64,000 nt of DNA from Shimia sp051201625 (GCF_051201625.1 NZ_CP179203.1:62001-126000); one strand, 5' to 3'; numbered from the stretch's first letter, positions 1-8,661 are shown. Numbers and translations are program-made. The notes: generated from the letters alone by a model not told the origin.

Positions 1-673
1 TCATCGCCGCAAGCGATTTTTGGCGTCCACCTTCGCCAGATAATGCCTGGTTCAATGTCAGCTTACCGGATCGGCGACCATCGTCTCGGCTTTTACCACG
101 GTTCTGGCGCTGATCCCGATCCCGATCTTGTTTACGCGGTACAGATGCTGGTGCAGTCTTGTTCGCGGGTGCGCGCGAAACTGCTTCCTGCCTCGGTTCG
201 GCGGCAGCGGCAGCGGCTTCGGCGGCAGCACGCTTCGCAGATTCCTCTACCTCTACGCGCTTGCGCTTTTCTTCTTCAGCTTTTTCTCTTGCGCGATCTT
301 CGGCCTCACGTTGCTCACGCTCTTTCTCTTCTGCCTCACGGCGACGGCGATCCCGCTCTTCCGCACGCGCCTTTTCTTCGGCCGCACGCTTTGTGACTTC
401 CTCCGCCTCACGTGCCTTCGCAGCTTGGAGCGCCTTCATGCGACGATCCATTTCTGCGTCAGTAATTCCTGCTGGACGACGCGCGGGATCACCCGACCCT
501 TGTGAGGAAGATGTACCAGACTTAGGTGCACCAGGTTTTGGAACTACAACACGCTTGCGCTTAGTTTCCACCACGACATTCTTGGTCCGCCCGTGGCTAA
601 AACTTTGCTTTACATTGCCAGGTCGGCTTCCACCGCGTAGACCCAAGGTCTTTTTACCGTCGTTATCGCTCAT
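1..673 (-). CDS. infB: Translation initiation factor IF-2, N-terminal part (cut by window edge)
   Basis: IF-2 is the GTPase that brings fMet-tRNA to the 30S subunit. Only about the first 224 residues are here; the frame runs open to base 1, so the GTPase domain lies outside. The start reads MSDNDGKKTLGLRGG and is followed by a basic IF-2 N-terminal segment. Residues ~75-155 are a highly charged Glu/Arg/Lys/Ala coiled coil, and an Ala/Pro-rich stretch follows. The ATG overlaps the TGA of the upstream ylxR gene (ATGA, 670-673), so the two are translationally coupled. It is the last visible gene of the rimP-nusA-ylxR-infB operon. The family call rests on the N-terminus plus operon position. Confidence 0.93.
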   Translation of the reverse strand, partial: MSDNDGKKTLGLRGGSRPGNVKQSFSHGRTKNVVVETKRKRVVVPKPGAPKSGTSSSQGSGDPARRPAGITDAEMDRRMKALQAAKAREAEEVTKRAAEEKARAEERDRRRREAEEKEREQREAEDRAREKAEEEKRKRVEVEESAKRAAAEAAAAAAEPRQEAVSRAPANKTAPASVPRKQDRDRDQRQNRGKSRDDGRRSGKLTLNQALSGEGGRQKSLAAM

Positions 674-1302
674 CTAGCTGTCTTTTCCTTCCCGAGAGCC
701 GCTGCCCCCGTAATTCCGCGTACGCCTTTTAATCTTTGGGCTTCCTCTACAACACGTAGAGCGAGTCCACCAGACGCAAGCGCACCATGTATCACAGTTT
801 GTCGCCCAAATGCCAAACCCAATTCGTCTGAGGTTAGCCAGTCTATGTATTTGCTGCCATCGGACGGCCACAATTTGCTTTTTCCACGTTCTGAACCGTC
901 ACTTGCCTGCAGGAGGATTCGCATCTGATCCTTAGCAATCCAATCCTTCACTTTTTCAAAGCCGGCGATTGCATGACCAGATTTACGAGCAAGGCTGATT
1001 AAGTCTACAACTCTGCGCGCTAATTGCCGCTCTACCTCGTTTACTAATTCAAGGGGAACGGAAACCTTTGCTCTTGCAGATCGAGAAAATAACCCCTTCT
1101 CAGAGGCTTTAACCAACGCTGATCGCTCCGCACTCACCCACATTCCACGACCAGGAAGCTTACCCAAAATATCCGGTACGACATGTAATTGTGGCCCAAT
1201 TACAAAACGAACCATTCCAGTACATGACGCAACTTCGCCTGTCACGATGCACTTTCGGTCTGGCTCCCCATCCCGATCTTTGGATCGACTTCCACGTCCC
1301 AT
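670..1302 (-). CDS. ylxR: YlxR-family (DUF448) RNA-binding protein with L7Ae-like C-terminal domain
   Basis: 210 residues. The N-terminal DUF448/YlxR domain carries the RKCIVTGE signature near residues 16-23. The C-terminal half (from ~residue 105, LISLARKSGHAIAGFE) looks like an L7Ae/L30e RNA-binding fold, the two-domain form common in alphaproteobacteria. YlxR (RnpM) proteins are nucleoid- or RNase P-associated RNA binders; the exact role here is inferred. A TTG lies two codons upstream, but ATG at 1302 has GAGG at a suitable distance and is preferred. It sits 23 nt after nusA and overlaps infB by 4 nt. Confidence 0.9.
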   Translation of the reverse strand: MGRGSRSKDRDGEPDRKCIVTGEVASCTGMVRFVIGPQLHVVPDILGKLPGRGMWVSAERSALVKASEKGLFSRSARAKVSVPLELVNEVERQLARRVVDLISLARKSGHAIAGFEKVKDWIAKDQMRILLQASDGSERGKSKLWPSDGSKYIDWLTSDELGLAFGRQTVIHGALASGGLALRVVEEAQRLKGVRGITGAAALGKEKTAR

Positions 1303-1325
1303 TTCCAAAGCCTCGGAGCCTGAGA

Positions 1326-2951
1326 TCAGGCTCCGGCCTCCTGTCCGCCAGCTTCACCACCCTCGTTTGCAGTATCGTCCTCTTTCACCAAGTCAGCTGG
1401 GTCAACCCAACCAAGTACAATCCGGGCCGTCATTACCATATTTTGAGCTTCTTCTAAGCTCAGATCAAATGGTTCCAGAATACCATCATCTTTGACCCGT
1501 TCGCCTTCGACAGTTGTCCAACCCCCAGCGAGCTCCCAATCTGCGCAGGTTGCGAACTCCTCTAAATTCAACACCCCATCTTTTGCAAGGGCTTCGATCA
1601 TTTGAGGTGTTAGGCCCTCAAATTCCACCAGGCTGTCTTCTACACCGAGCGCCTTGGCTGCCTCTAGAGCGGCACGATTTTGAGCTGCGATATAATCACG
1701 AGCCCGAGCTTGAAGCTCACTCGCGGTATCGTCATCAACTCCATCAATAACCAATAATTCGTCAAGCTCGACATACGCAACCTCTTCAAGGTTAGTGAAG
1801 CCTTCGGAGACCAAAAGTTGAGCAAAGAACTCGTCCAAATCAAGCGTTTCCATAAACAACTGCGTACGTTCTTCAAACTCTTTCTGACGGCGCTCAGATT
1901 CCTCAGCCTCAGTCATAATATCGATGTCCAACGCTGTGAGTTGGGACGCAAGCCGTACATTTTGACCACGGCGACCAATTGCCAAAGAAAGCTGCTCATC
2001 AGGCACAACTACTTCAATTTTGCCGGCCTCTTCATCCAACACCACCTTGGAAACCTCAGCAGGCTGCAATGCGTTCACAAGGAACGTCGGTTGGTCTTCA
2101 TTCCATGGAATGATATCAATCTTCTCGCCCTGAAGTTCGTTAACCACAGCCTGAACGCGGCTTCCGCGCATCCCCACACACGCCCCCACTGGATCAATAG
2201 ACCCATCATAGGAAATCACCGCAATCTTTGCGCGCGATCCGGGGTCTCGTGCAACGGCTTTTATGTCAATGATACCGTCATAGATTTCAGGCACTTCCAT
2301 CTTGAATAGTTCTGCCATGAATTCAGGTGCTGTTCGGCTCAGGAAAATTTGTGGGCCACGTGTCTCACGGCGCACGTCTTTGATGTAACAGCGAATACGG
2401 TCGTTCGGGCGATAGCTTTCACGTCCAATTTTTTCATTGCGGCGCAAAATGGCCTCACCGCGCCCAACATCAACAATAACATTGCCATACTCTTCACGCT
2501 TTACCACGCCATTAATTATCGTTCCCGCACGATCCTTGAATTCTTCAAACTGGCGATCACGTTCTGCTTCACGCACTTTTTGTAGGATCACCTGTTTGGC
2601 AGATTGAGCCGCAATCCGGCCCATTTCTACAGGAGGAACCTCCTCAACGAAAACATCGCCCACTTCTGGGGCTTCCAAATATTGTTTAGCCTGCTCAACG
2701 GTGAATTCTGCCTGATAATTTTCAAGCAATTCGTCTTCGACAACGGTCCGCACGCGAGTAAATGTCGCCTTTCCTGTTTTTCGGTCAATCGCAACGCGAA
2801 TATCCATCTCTGCGCCATAGCGAGACTTGGCTGCACGTGCCAAAGATTCTTCCATCGCCTCCACTACAAGGGATGGTTCAATCATTTTTTCGCGGGCGAC
2901 CGCCTCAGCCGTCTGTAGAAGTTCCAGCTGGTTTGCAGAGGTAATTGCCAT
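1326..2951 (-). CDS. nusA: Transcription termination/antitermination factor NusA
   Basis: 541 residues, normal for alphaproteobacterial NusA. Order: N-terminal RNA polymerase-binding domain (1-~130), S1 domain (~135-200, with GVVKREEYGNVIVDVGRGEA), KH1 and KH2 (~225-345, including GMRGSRVQAV and IGRRGQNVRLA), then two acidic helical repeats (~365-500) that in E. coli contact the polymerase alpha CTD or lambda N. NusA modulates pausing, intrinsic and Rho termination, and rRNA antitermination. The start lies 2 nt after the rimP stop. In other bacteria NusA controls its own operon through leader termination, which matters because a terminator-like hairpin lies before rimP here. Confidence 0.97.
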   Translation of the reverse strand: MAITSANQLELLQTAEAVAREKMIEPSLVVEAMEESLARAAKSRYGAEMDIRVAIDRKTGKATFTRVRTVVEDELLENYQAEFTVEQAKQYLEAPEVGDVFVEEVPPVEMGRIAAQSAKQVILQKVREAERDRQFEEFKDRAGTIINGVVKREEYGNVIVDVGRGEAILRRNEKIGRESYRPNDRIRCYIKDVRRETRGPQIFLSRTAPEFMAELFKMEVPEIYDGIIDIKAVARDPGSRAKIAVISYDGSIDPVGACVGMRGSRVQAVVNELQGEKIDIIPWNEDQPTFLVNALQPAEVSKVVLDEEAGKIEVVVPDEQLSLAIGRRGQNVRLASQLTALDIDIMTEAEESERRQKEFEERTQLFMETLDLDEFFAQLLVSEGFTNLEEVAYVELDELLVIDGVDDDTASELQARARDYIAAQNRAALEAAKALGVEDSLVEFEGLTPQMIEALAKDGVLNLEEFATCADWELAGGWTTVEGERVKDDGILEPFDLSLEEAQNMVMTARIVLGWVDPADLVKEDDTANEGGEAGGQEAGA

Positions 2952-2953
2952 GT

Positions 2954-3535
2954 TTATTGCTCCTCAGACTCTTCTGTCTCAATATAGTCAAAATTTTCTT
3001 CGTTTAATGTCCCAGCCAGCTTTCGGGCCTTTAACATTTCTTCGATCAACTCATCCGTCATCACCAACTTGGCGTCTGCCAGCCAGTCAAATTGAAGACC
3101 AACAGTAACTTCTTTGCCTTTATCTTCAATGTTGATCAGGACCTCTTCACCTTCCAACCCAGCCAAAACACCCTTAAAGCGTTTTCGCCCATCAATTAGA
3201 TCAACCGTTTCAATTTTGGCATTGTATCCTTCAAAAGTACTGAAGTCTTTCAATCGCGTCAGAGGGCGATCGATGCCCGGGCTACCAACCTCTAAAACAT
3301 ATGCGTCAACCAGTGGGTCTTCGACGTCTAGTATTGCACTTACTGCATTCGAAATCGCTGCACATTCGTCAACCTCTATACCGCCTTCGGGGCGTTCAGC
3401 CATAATCTGCAAAGTGTGCGTATTGCCTCCCATGATACGCAACCGCACGAGTTCAAACCCCATATCTTCAATAACTGGGGCTACGATCTCAGCAAGTTTG
3501 CGATCTATCACCGTCTTGGCAATCAATTCACTCAT
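2954..3535 (-). CDS. rimP: Ribosome maturation factor RimP
   Basis: 193 residues with the RimP N-terminal alpha/beta domain (MGFELVRLRIMGG near residues 25-37; VDECAAIS) and C-terminal SH3-like domain (VLEVGSPGIDRPL near residues 100-112, KRFKGVLAG). RimP assists 30S maturation. The acidic C-terminal tail (ETEESEEQ) is typical of the group. First gene of the rimP-nusA-ylxR-infB operon. The ATG has GGAAC 8-12 nt upstream. The hairpin with T-run at 3553-3575 ends only ~18 nt upstream, so transcription from the promoter at 3632-3660 must read through it. Confidence 0.96.
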   Translation of the reverse strand: MSELIAKTVIDRKLAEIVAPVIEDMGFELVRLRIMGGNTHTLQIMAERPEGGIEVDECAAISNAVSAILDVEDPLVDAYVLEVGSPGIDRPLTRLKDFSTFEGYNAKIETVDLIDGRKRFKGVLAGLEGEEVLINIEDKGKEVTVGLQFDWLADAKLVMTDELIEEMLKARKLAGTLNEENFDYIETEESEEQ

Positions 3536-3552
3536 CTACGTGTTCCAGACAC

Positions 3553-3575
3553 AAAAAAACGGGCCCGCAGCCCGT
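3553..3575 (-). terminator. Terminator-like hairpin in the rimP leader (attenuator candidate)
   Basis: Read on the minus strand, arms ACGGGC and GCCCGT enclose a TGCGG loop and are followed at once by seven T residues. This is a short, GC-rich intrinsic-terminator shape placed ~18 nt before the rimP ATG. It could end the upstream substrate-binding-protein transcript, attenuate the rimP-nusA-infB operon, or both. NusA-dependent leader attenuation of this operon is known in other bacteria; its use here is inference. Confidence 0.6.
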
Positions 3576-3631
3576 CGATATTTCCCGGTGGAGCGTTAGA
3601 TCACCGATCCAACCGCGCCGCTTTCAAAGAG

Positions 3632-3660
3632 CATATACGTGGCATTTAATGACTCTGCAA
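3632..3660 (-). promoter_or_regulatory. Putative sigma-70 promoter for the rimP operon
   Basis: Minus strand: TTGCAG (-35, rc of 3655-3660), a 17-nt spacer, then TATATG (-10, rc of 3632-3637). Each hexamer matches four of six consensus bases. It starts 20 bases beyond the end of the upstream gene and ~100 nt before rimP, leaving a leader that contains the hairpin at 3553-3575. Confidence 0.45.
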
Positions 3661-3679
3661 GAGGCAAGTCGCTAAGAAC

Positions 3680-5179
3680 TCAGGCACGCCACCAACGCTC
3701 AACCATTCGGGCATTATCCATCGCCCAAAGGTTACCCATTTGAGCAGGCTGACGAAGCGAAGCAGACGTCGCAAAACAATGATCAGAAAACGCTGGGATG
3801 ACCATCGGACCGTCGTTGCTCATCAGTTCCTGAATGTCGCGGTAATGCGCCCGCCGTCGGTTTCCATCTAACTCCGATCGCGCAGTCGTCAGCATATTTT
3901 GAAAATTTGGGTGCGCCCAGTTATTAGTAACTTGAGCGGAGCCATGTCCAAAATAACTCGATAACGCCCAGTCTTCAGTGGCTCGGCCAGACGATGACCT
4001 TAGATGAAAAGCGCTGGACGCGCTTCCAGTTTGAACATTTACTCCAACTTTCTCCATCTCGCGTGCCAAAAATAGGCCAACCTCCTTTGTATCCCATTGC
4101 GCGTGGCTAGGCATCCCCAGACCGATATTACCTATGCCCAGTTTTCTAAAACAATAAAACGCCATGTCCAAATCATACTCCACTGCGGTGACATCTGAAG
4201 CAAAGTACTGGTTTGTTGGGCCAATTGGGGAATCAGATCCAGCACGGGCGCGCCCGTAATACACCTTCTCAATCAAAGAGGCCCGGTCGATACATGACTT
4301 GATTGCTTGCCTGAAAACAACCTGATCACAAGGCGTTAAAGAGGTGTCCATCAAAAGGCTGCAATGGCGATTGCCGGCAATTCGATGAACTGACTTCAAT
4401 TTCTGTTGCGATACTTTATCGATATCGCTTGGCGAAATTTGACTGATTGCATCAGTTTCTCCGTTCAGAAACCCATCGATTCCTGCGCTCTGCGACAGAT
4501 GCCCAACCAGATCAATCTCATCAAAAAAGCCCGCTGACGATTCTTTGTAATGGTCAGCGAAACGACAGGCTCTCAACCTATGTCCTGGCTCAAAGCTCTC
4601 AACTTTATACAGACCAGTCCCAATCCCATTCTCAATGGCTAATTCAACCATGTTTGCTGGAAAAATGATCAGGTGATAATCTGACGTCAAATACGGAAAG
4701 TCAGCATTTGGCGCATTCAAGTGAAACTGTACTTGATGGTCAGAAATTTTACTGAAACTTTTAATCGAAGACACCAAAGGCGCCGCTGCCGAAAATCTGT
4801 CTTTGTGCAATGAGTAAGACACAATAACATCGTCTGCATTGAAGGGCTTGCCATTATGAAACGTCACACCTTTGCGCAAATTAAATGTCCAAATGCATGC
4901 ATCAGGTCCAGCCTCCCAGCTCTCAGCCAACTCCCCACGCAGCGCACCATCGGGCCCAACCTCAGTCAAACAGTCAAATACAGCTCCATGCGCAGCGGTG
5001 ATCATGAACAACCCAGAGTGGTTGCGACTGTCCCACGTATCTGACGGGCTCGCACCAGAAACGGAGGCCTTCAAACAACCACCACTTCTAGGAGTTGCAA
5101 GTACCGGCAACCCAGACGCCGCCAAAACCCCTGCAGCGGCGCCACTCGACAGAAGACTCCGCCTGCTAATTTTGGACAT
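3680..5179 (-). CDS. ABC transporter peptide/nickel-type substrate-binding protein (SBP family 5), Tat-exported
   Basis: 499 residues from the ATG at 5179, which has GGGGAGAG just upstream; a longer GTG reading (5209) would put ten residues before the export signal. The N-terminus has a twin-arginine motif (SRRSLL) and a hydrophobic stretch ending LPVLA, so it is probably folded before export to the periplasm. The body follows the SBP_bac_5 (DppA/OppA) pattern: AESWEAGPDACIWTFNLRKG near residues 80-100, VTFHNGKPFNADDVIVSY, and a C-terminal MVIPAFSDHCFATS region. These proteins bind peptides or similar solutes. No permease or ATPase gene adjoins it, so it is an orphan or works with a remote transporter. 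It follows pip with a 78-nt gap. Confidence 0.87.
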   Translation of the reverse strand: MSKISRRSLLSSGAAAGVLAASGLPVLATPRSGGCLKASVSGASPSDTWDSRNHSGLFMITAAHGAVFDCLTEVGPDGALRGELAESWEAGPDACIWTFNLRKGVTFHNGKPFNADDVIVSYSLHKDRFSAAAPLVSSIKSFSKISDHQVQFHLNAPNADFPYLTSDYHLIIFPANMVELAIENGIGTGLYKVESFEPGHRLRACRFADHYKESSAGFFDEIDLVGHLSQSAGIDGFLNGETDAISQISPSDIDKVSQQKLKSVHRIAGNRHCSLLMDTSLTPCDQVVFRQAIKSCIDRASLIEKVYYGRARAGSDSPIGPTNQYFASDVTAVEYDLDMAFYCFRKLGIGNIGLGMPSHAQWDTKEVGLFLAREMEKVGVNVQTGSASSAFHLRSSSGRATEDWALSSYFGHGSAQVTNNWAHPNFQNMLTTARSELDGNRRRAHYRDIQELMSNDGPMVIPAFSDHCFATSASLRQPAQMGNLWAMDNARMVERWWRA

Positions 5180-5257
5180 TGAGCTCTCCCCAGATTGCCC
5201 TCGCCACACCCAGAAAATATTTAGGCTAATGAAGTGCGGCTTGGTCTAGCAGTTTTG

Positions 5258-6229
5258 CTAGGCTCTCGCCAGATCATCCATTATTTGAACTAACTCCTCG
5301 CTTATTCCTGGCTCGCTCAAGGCATGGCCAGCATCGCGAATAATGCGAAGTTCGCTTCTGGGCCAGCTTTCTGCAAGATCAAAAGCAGACCTTGGCGGAC
5401 AAATCATATCATAACGTCCTTGTACAATATATCCAGGAATATGCTGAATTCGGTTCATGTTTGACAGAATTTGATTATCGTTGTCGAGAAAACCCTTGTT
5501 GTAAAAATAGTGATTTTCAAGGCGCGAAAAGGCGCGCGCATACTCAGCAGAGGTCTCTCCACCAACTCCGTTTGAATTTATCGACGCAAGAGCGTTTTCC
5601 CACTTGGCCCATGCTTTTGCAGAGGTAACTTCAGTTTGCCAGTCTCCTGAAAAAAGTCTTTTTTGAAAAGCCGTTATCAAATCACCACGCTCTTCTTGTG
5701 GAATCAAGTTTGAGAAAGCTTTCCATGGTTCTGGCCAAAATTGCCCAGCGCCACCACCATAGAACCAATCGAGCTCACTTTGACGCATCAAGAAAACACC
5801 ACGCAATACCAGACATTTCGCATGCTCAGGGTGGCGCTGGGCGTATAGCAAAGACAGAGTAGCGCCCCAGCTTCCACCAAATACAATCCAATCGTCGACA
5901 TCGATCTCGGTTCGAATCCGCTCCATGTCTGAAACAAGATGCCAGGTTGTGTTTGCCACAATGCTTGCATGAGGGCGCGAACGTCCACAGCCACGCTGGT
6001 CGAACAACACGATACGATAAATCTTTGGATTGAAGTAGCGACGCATAGCCGGACTGCATCCGCCGCCCGGGCCACCATGAACGATAATAACTGGAACCCC
6101 ATTTGGATTGCCAGACTGTTCATAATAGATGATATGTCCGTCACCAACGTCTAAGTGACTCTGGTCAAAGGGTTCAACCGGAGGGTAAAGATGGTGTACT
6201 GCGCGCTTTTGGCCCGAGTTTCTGTCCAT
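5258..6229 (-). CDS. pip: Proline iminopeptidase (alpha/beta hydrolase, S33)
   Basis: 323 residues from the ATG at 6229 (AGGA five nt upstream); a longer frame to 6310 would overlap divergent ubiG and exceeds family length. Pip removes N-terminal proline from peptides in the cytoplasm. Oxyanion-hole motif HGGPGGG at residues 51-57; nucleophile elbow GGSWGATL at ~118-125 with Ser120; DQRGCGRS at ~77-84; late Asp (GRYDMICPP, ~275) and His (DAGHALSE, ~303) complete the triad. It lies upstream of the peptide-binding protein gene, same strand, and may be co-transcribed with it. It faces ubiG across ~50 bp. Confidence 0.93.
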   Translation of the reverse strand: MDRNSGQKRAVHHLYPPVEPFDQSHLDVGDGHIIYYEQSGNPNGVPVIIVHGGPGGGCSPAMRRYFNPKIYRIVLFDQRGCGRSRPHASIVANTTWHLVSDMERIRTEIDVDDWIVFGGSWGATLSLLYAQRHPEHAKCLVLRGVFLMRQSELDWFYGGGAGQFWPEPWKAFSNLIPQEERGDLITAFQKRLFSGDWQTEVTSAKAWAKWENALASINSNGVGGETSAEYARAFSRLENHYFYNKGFLDNDNQILSNMNRIQHIPGYIVQGRYDMICPPRSAFDLAESWPRSELRIIRDAGHALSEPGISEELVQIMDDLARA

Positions 6230-6279
6230 TTCTGTCCTATATTGGCTTAGACGGCTCAAATGACTACGGATGATATATA

Positions 6280-7026
6280 ATGCAAGCCTTTGAAAATACC
6301 ATTGACCCATCTGAAGTCGCTAAGTTCGAGGCAATGGCCTCAGAATGGTGGGACCCTAATGGCAAATTCAAACCTCTGCACATGCTAAATCCATGCCGCC
6401 TTGATTATATTGTGTCCCAGATTGCCGCAGAGTTTAATCGTGAGCTAGGGAAAGACAAACCTTTTGCTGGGTTACGCCTTTTAGACATTGGGTGTGGAGG
6501 TGGGTTGTTATCTGAGCCAATGACCCGGCTAGGCGCCACAGTTGTCGGAGCAGACGCGGCGGAACGGAATATTCCCGTGGCTCAAGTTCATGCAGAGCAA
6601 TCCGGGTTGAAAATCGACTATCGGCACACGACCGCCGAAGCGCTGGCAGCGGCCAGTGAGCAGTTCGATATTATCCTGAATATGGAAGTTGTTGAACATG
6701 TTTCCGATCCCTTGTCTTATCTGACTGCTTGTCGACAGCTGCTTAAGCCAGGCGGCTTGCACTTATGTTCAACAATAAACCGCAATATAAAAAGTTATAC
6801 TATGGCGATAATAGGAGCTGAATTTGTGATGCGTTGGCTTCCAAGGGGCACACATGATTGGCAGAAATTCATTACCCCAGACGAGCTTCATTTGTTGTTA
6901 GAACAGTCCGGCGTAACACCGGTTGATAGAAAAGGTTTCGTTTTCAATCCTATAACGTGGAGTTGGTCAATTTCGCCACAAGACCTGAGCGTCAACTACG
7001 TTACTAGCAGCGTCAAGCCAGCCTAA
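6280..7026 (+). CDS. ubiG: Ubiquinone biosynthesis O-methyltransferase UbiG
   Basis: 248 residues. UbiG does both O-methylations of the ubiquinone ring using SAM. The conserved start (VAKFEAMASEWWDPNGKFKP, residues ~13-32) and the MLNPCRLDYI segment are diagnostic. SAM motif I LLDIGCGGGLLS lies at 67-78. LNMEVVEHVSDP and the GTHDWQKFI region match the family. Divergent from pip, convergent with the marR operon (4-nt gap). Confidence 0.96.
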   Translation: MQAFENTIDPSEVAKFEAMASEWWDPNGKFKPLHMLNPCRLDYIVSQIAAEFNRELGKDKPFAGLRLLDIGCGGGLLSEPMTRLGATVVGADAAERNIPVAQVHAEQSGLKIDYRHTTAEALAAASEQFDIILNMEVVEHVSDPLSYLTACRQLLKPGGLHLCSTINRNIKSYTMAIIGAEFVMRWLPRGTHDWQKFITPDELHLLLEQSGVTPVDRKGFVFNPITWSWSISPQDLSVNYVTSSVKPA

Positions 7027-7030
7027 AAGG

Positions 7031-7471
7031 TTACCGACCGTCATCTAGACGTTCGCGAAGCTCCCTGAGAATAGGAAGAACCGCGCGTACTCGGCTTTCT
7101 CCCATTTTCTCAACAATATCACTGATGATCGGCGAGATACCCGTCAATGCCGCATCTCTCGCCCTTCGGCCTGCTGGACTGATAGCAACCATTTTGCGAC
7201 GTGCATCATCCCAATCAGGCCGAATGTGAACGTATCCAGCCACCTCAAGTTTACGTAGCGTATTTGTTATTGCGCCCCGCGTTACGTGGAACGTTTTTGC
7301 TAATTGCGCCGGACTGCGTTCTCTTTGCACGCGATCAAGGTGGTTCAAAACGGAAAAGTGCGACAGCTCCATGCCTTTTGGCAACGCTTTGGAAAGGCGC
7401 GCTCGGGCAAGCTGATCTGCCATCAGAACCTCGCCAAAAAGTGTGACGGCTAGGCCGTTTTTATCATTCAT
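7031..7471 (-). CDS. MarR-family transcriptional regulator
   Basis: 146 residues, a typical MarR winged helix. SHFSVLNHLDRVQRERSPAQL (~37-57) and HVTRGAITNTLRKLEVAGYV (~62-81) form the recognition-helix and wing region; DWDDARRKMVAISPAGR is the classic wing and C-terminal helix. Its ATG follows the TAA of the nitrilase gene with no gap (TAAATG), so it is the third gene of a grxC-nitrilase-marR operon. Ligand and targets cannot be read from the sequence. Confidence 0.9.
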   Translation of the reverse strand: MNDKNGLAVTLFGEVLMADQLARARLSKALPKGMELSHFSVLNHLDRVQRERSPAQLAKTFHVTRGAITNTLRKLEVAGYVHIRPDWDDARRKMVAISPAGRRARDAALTGISPIISDIVEKMGESRVRAVLPILRELRERLDDGR

Positions 7472-8308
7472 TTAGGGTCCATCAAATTCTTGCGTGTGGG
7501 CTAAAGAGGGAACCATTTTGCGCGCTTTATTGACCAGAGCTAAATCAATATCAACCAGAGTAACACCTACAGTTTTGCCTGCGTTCACCAAGACTTTACC
7601 CCAGGGATCCACCACCATCGTATGCCCATGCGTACGCCTATCATGCCCGCGAATTGACTTATGTTGGCCTGTTTGCGCCGCCGCCAAAACAAAGCAACCA
7701 TTTTCAATAGCCCGCGACCGAACTAATACTTCCCAATGTGCGGGGCCGGTTACATGCGAAAAGGCCGCCGGAACCGTTAATATTTCCGCCCCCGACATCG
7801 CGAGTGCTCGGTAAAGGTAGGGAAACCGGACATCATAGCAAATACTCAATCCGAACCGTCCAAACGGCGTCTCTGCTACAACTGCATTTTGGCCTGGGCG
7901 ATAGCCATCAGACTCGCAGTAGGTTTCCTCATTGGTCACGTTCACGTCAAACATATGTATTTTGTCATATCGTGCAAGCACGACACCACTATTGTTTATC
8001 ACGATAGACCGGTTTGCAAAACGCCCATCTGCGGCATTGGTCTTTAATGCTAGGCTACCAATTATCAGCCAGAGATTTAGCTCCTTGCAAAGCAACTGGA
8101 GAACTTTAAGGGAAGCATCATCGACCTCTGTCTCCAGTACTAAATCCTGCTGCAGCCGACTATTTGATACACAATTTGTGACTTCAGGAGTTAAGGCGAT
8201 ATCAGCGCCACCTAATCTCGCTTCACGCAACATTTCGCAGACAAGCGCAAGATTTTCTCGCGGATTATCTGAAGAGGTAATTTGCAAGAGTGCTGCGCGG
8301 AACGGCAT
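7472..8308 (-). CDS. Carbon-nitrogen hydrolase (Nit2-like amidase)
   Basis: 278 residues, nitrilase superfamily. The catalytic triad is visible: Glu42 (ALTPEVTN), Lys116 (RYDKIHMFDV) and Cys157 (LSICYDVRFPYLYR). The motif pattern and length match Nit2/omega-amidase-like enzymes, which hydrolyse deaminated glutathione or alpha-ketoglutaramate; linkage to a glutaredoxin gene agrees with a glutathione-related role but does not prove it. Its ATG overlaps the grxC TGA by one base, and its stop abuts marR. Confidence 0.92.
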   Translation of the reverse strand: MPFRAALLQITSSDNPRENLALVCEMLREARLGGADIALTPEVTNCVSNSRLQQDLVLETEVDDASLKVLQLLCKELNLWLIIGSLALKTNAADGRFANRSIVINNSGVVLARYDKIHMFDVNVTNEETYCESDGYRPGQNAVVAETPFGRFGLSICYDVRFPYLYRALAMSGAEILTVPAAFSHVTGPAHWEVLVRSRAIENGCFVLAAAQTGQHKSIRGHDRRTHGHTMVVDPWGKVLVNAGKTVGVTLVDIDLALVNKARKMVPSLAHTQEFDGP

Positions 8309-8565
8309 CAGGCAGCCAAAAGTAAATCTAGTTTTCCAGCGCGCTCCAAATCGTAGAGATCATCGCAGCCGCCTACGTGAACGTCACCAATAAATATCTG
8401 CGGTACGGTATGGCTTCCATTAGCCCGCTCAATCATCTCAAGCTTTTGATCAGGGTTTCTCAGCACATCAATCTCTGAAAATTTAACGCCCTTGTTCTTC
8501 AAAAGGTGTTTCGCCGCGTGGCAAAACCCACAAAGCGGGCTGGTGTATAATTCAATCGATTGCAT
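8308..8565 (-). CDS. grxC: Glutaredoxin 3 (Grx, CGFC active site)
   Basis: 85 residues, the usual GrxC length. It reduces disulfides with glutathione. The active site is Cys12-Gly-Phe-Cys15, not the textbook CPYC. The cis-proline segment SHTVPQIFI (~50-58) and the GGCDDLYDLE glutathione-binding stretch are intact. AGGA sits 7 nt before the ATG. First gene of the grxC-nitrilase-marR operon. Just upstream, where relatives usually carry comF, only a decayed stretch remains. Confidence 0.95.
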   Translation of the reverse strand: MQSIELYTSPLCGFCHAAKHLLKNKGVKFSEIDVLRNPDQKLEMIERANGSHTVPQIFIGDVHVGGCDDLYDLERAGKLDLLLAA

Positions 8566-8661
8566 GGTGGGATCCTATTCAAAGATTGTATTAAAGGTTT
8601 TCATGCGTCCTTTGCAACGCACTCGAGAGTGATAATGTCGGCGTACGTTACATTTTTGCGA

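Noticed and set aside
43..677. Several overlapping plus-strand ORFs
   Set aside because: They are antisense shadows of the infB N-terminus, caused by its repetitive Glu/Arg/Ala codons.
5900..5925. T-arm-like GGTTCGAATCC suggesting a tRNA
   Set aside because: Falls in the pip coding sequence (encodes ERIRTE on the other strand); no acceptor or anticodon arms around it.
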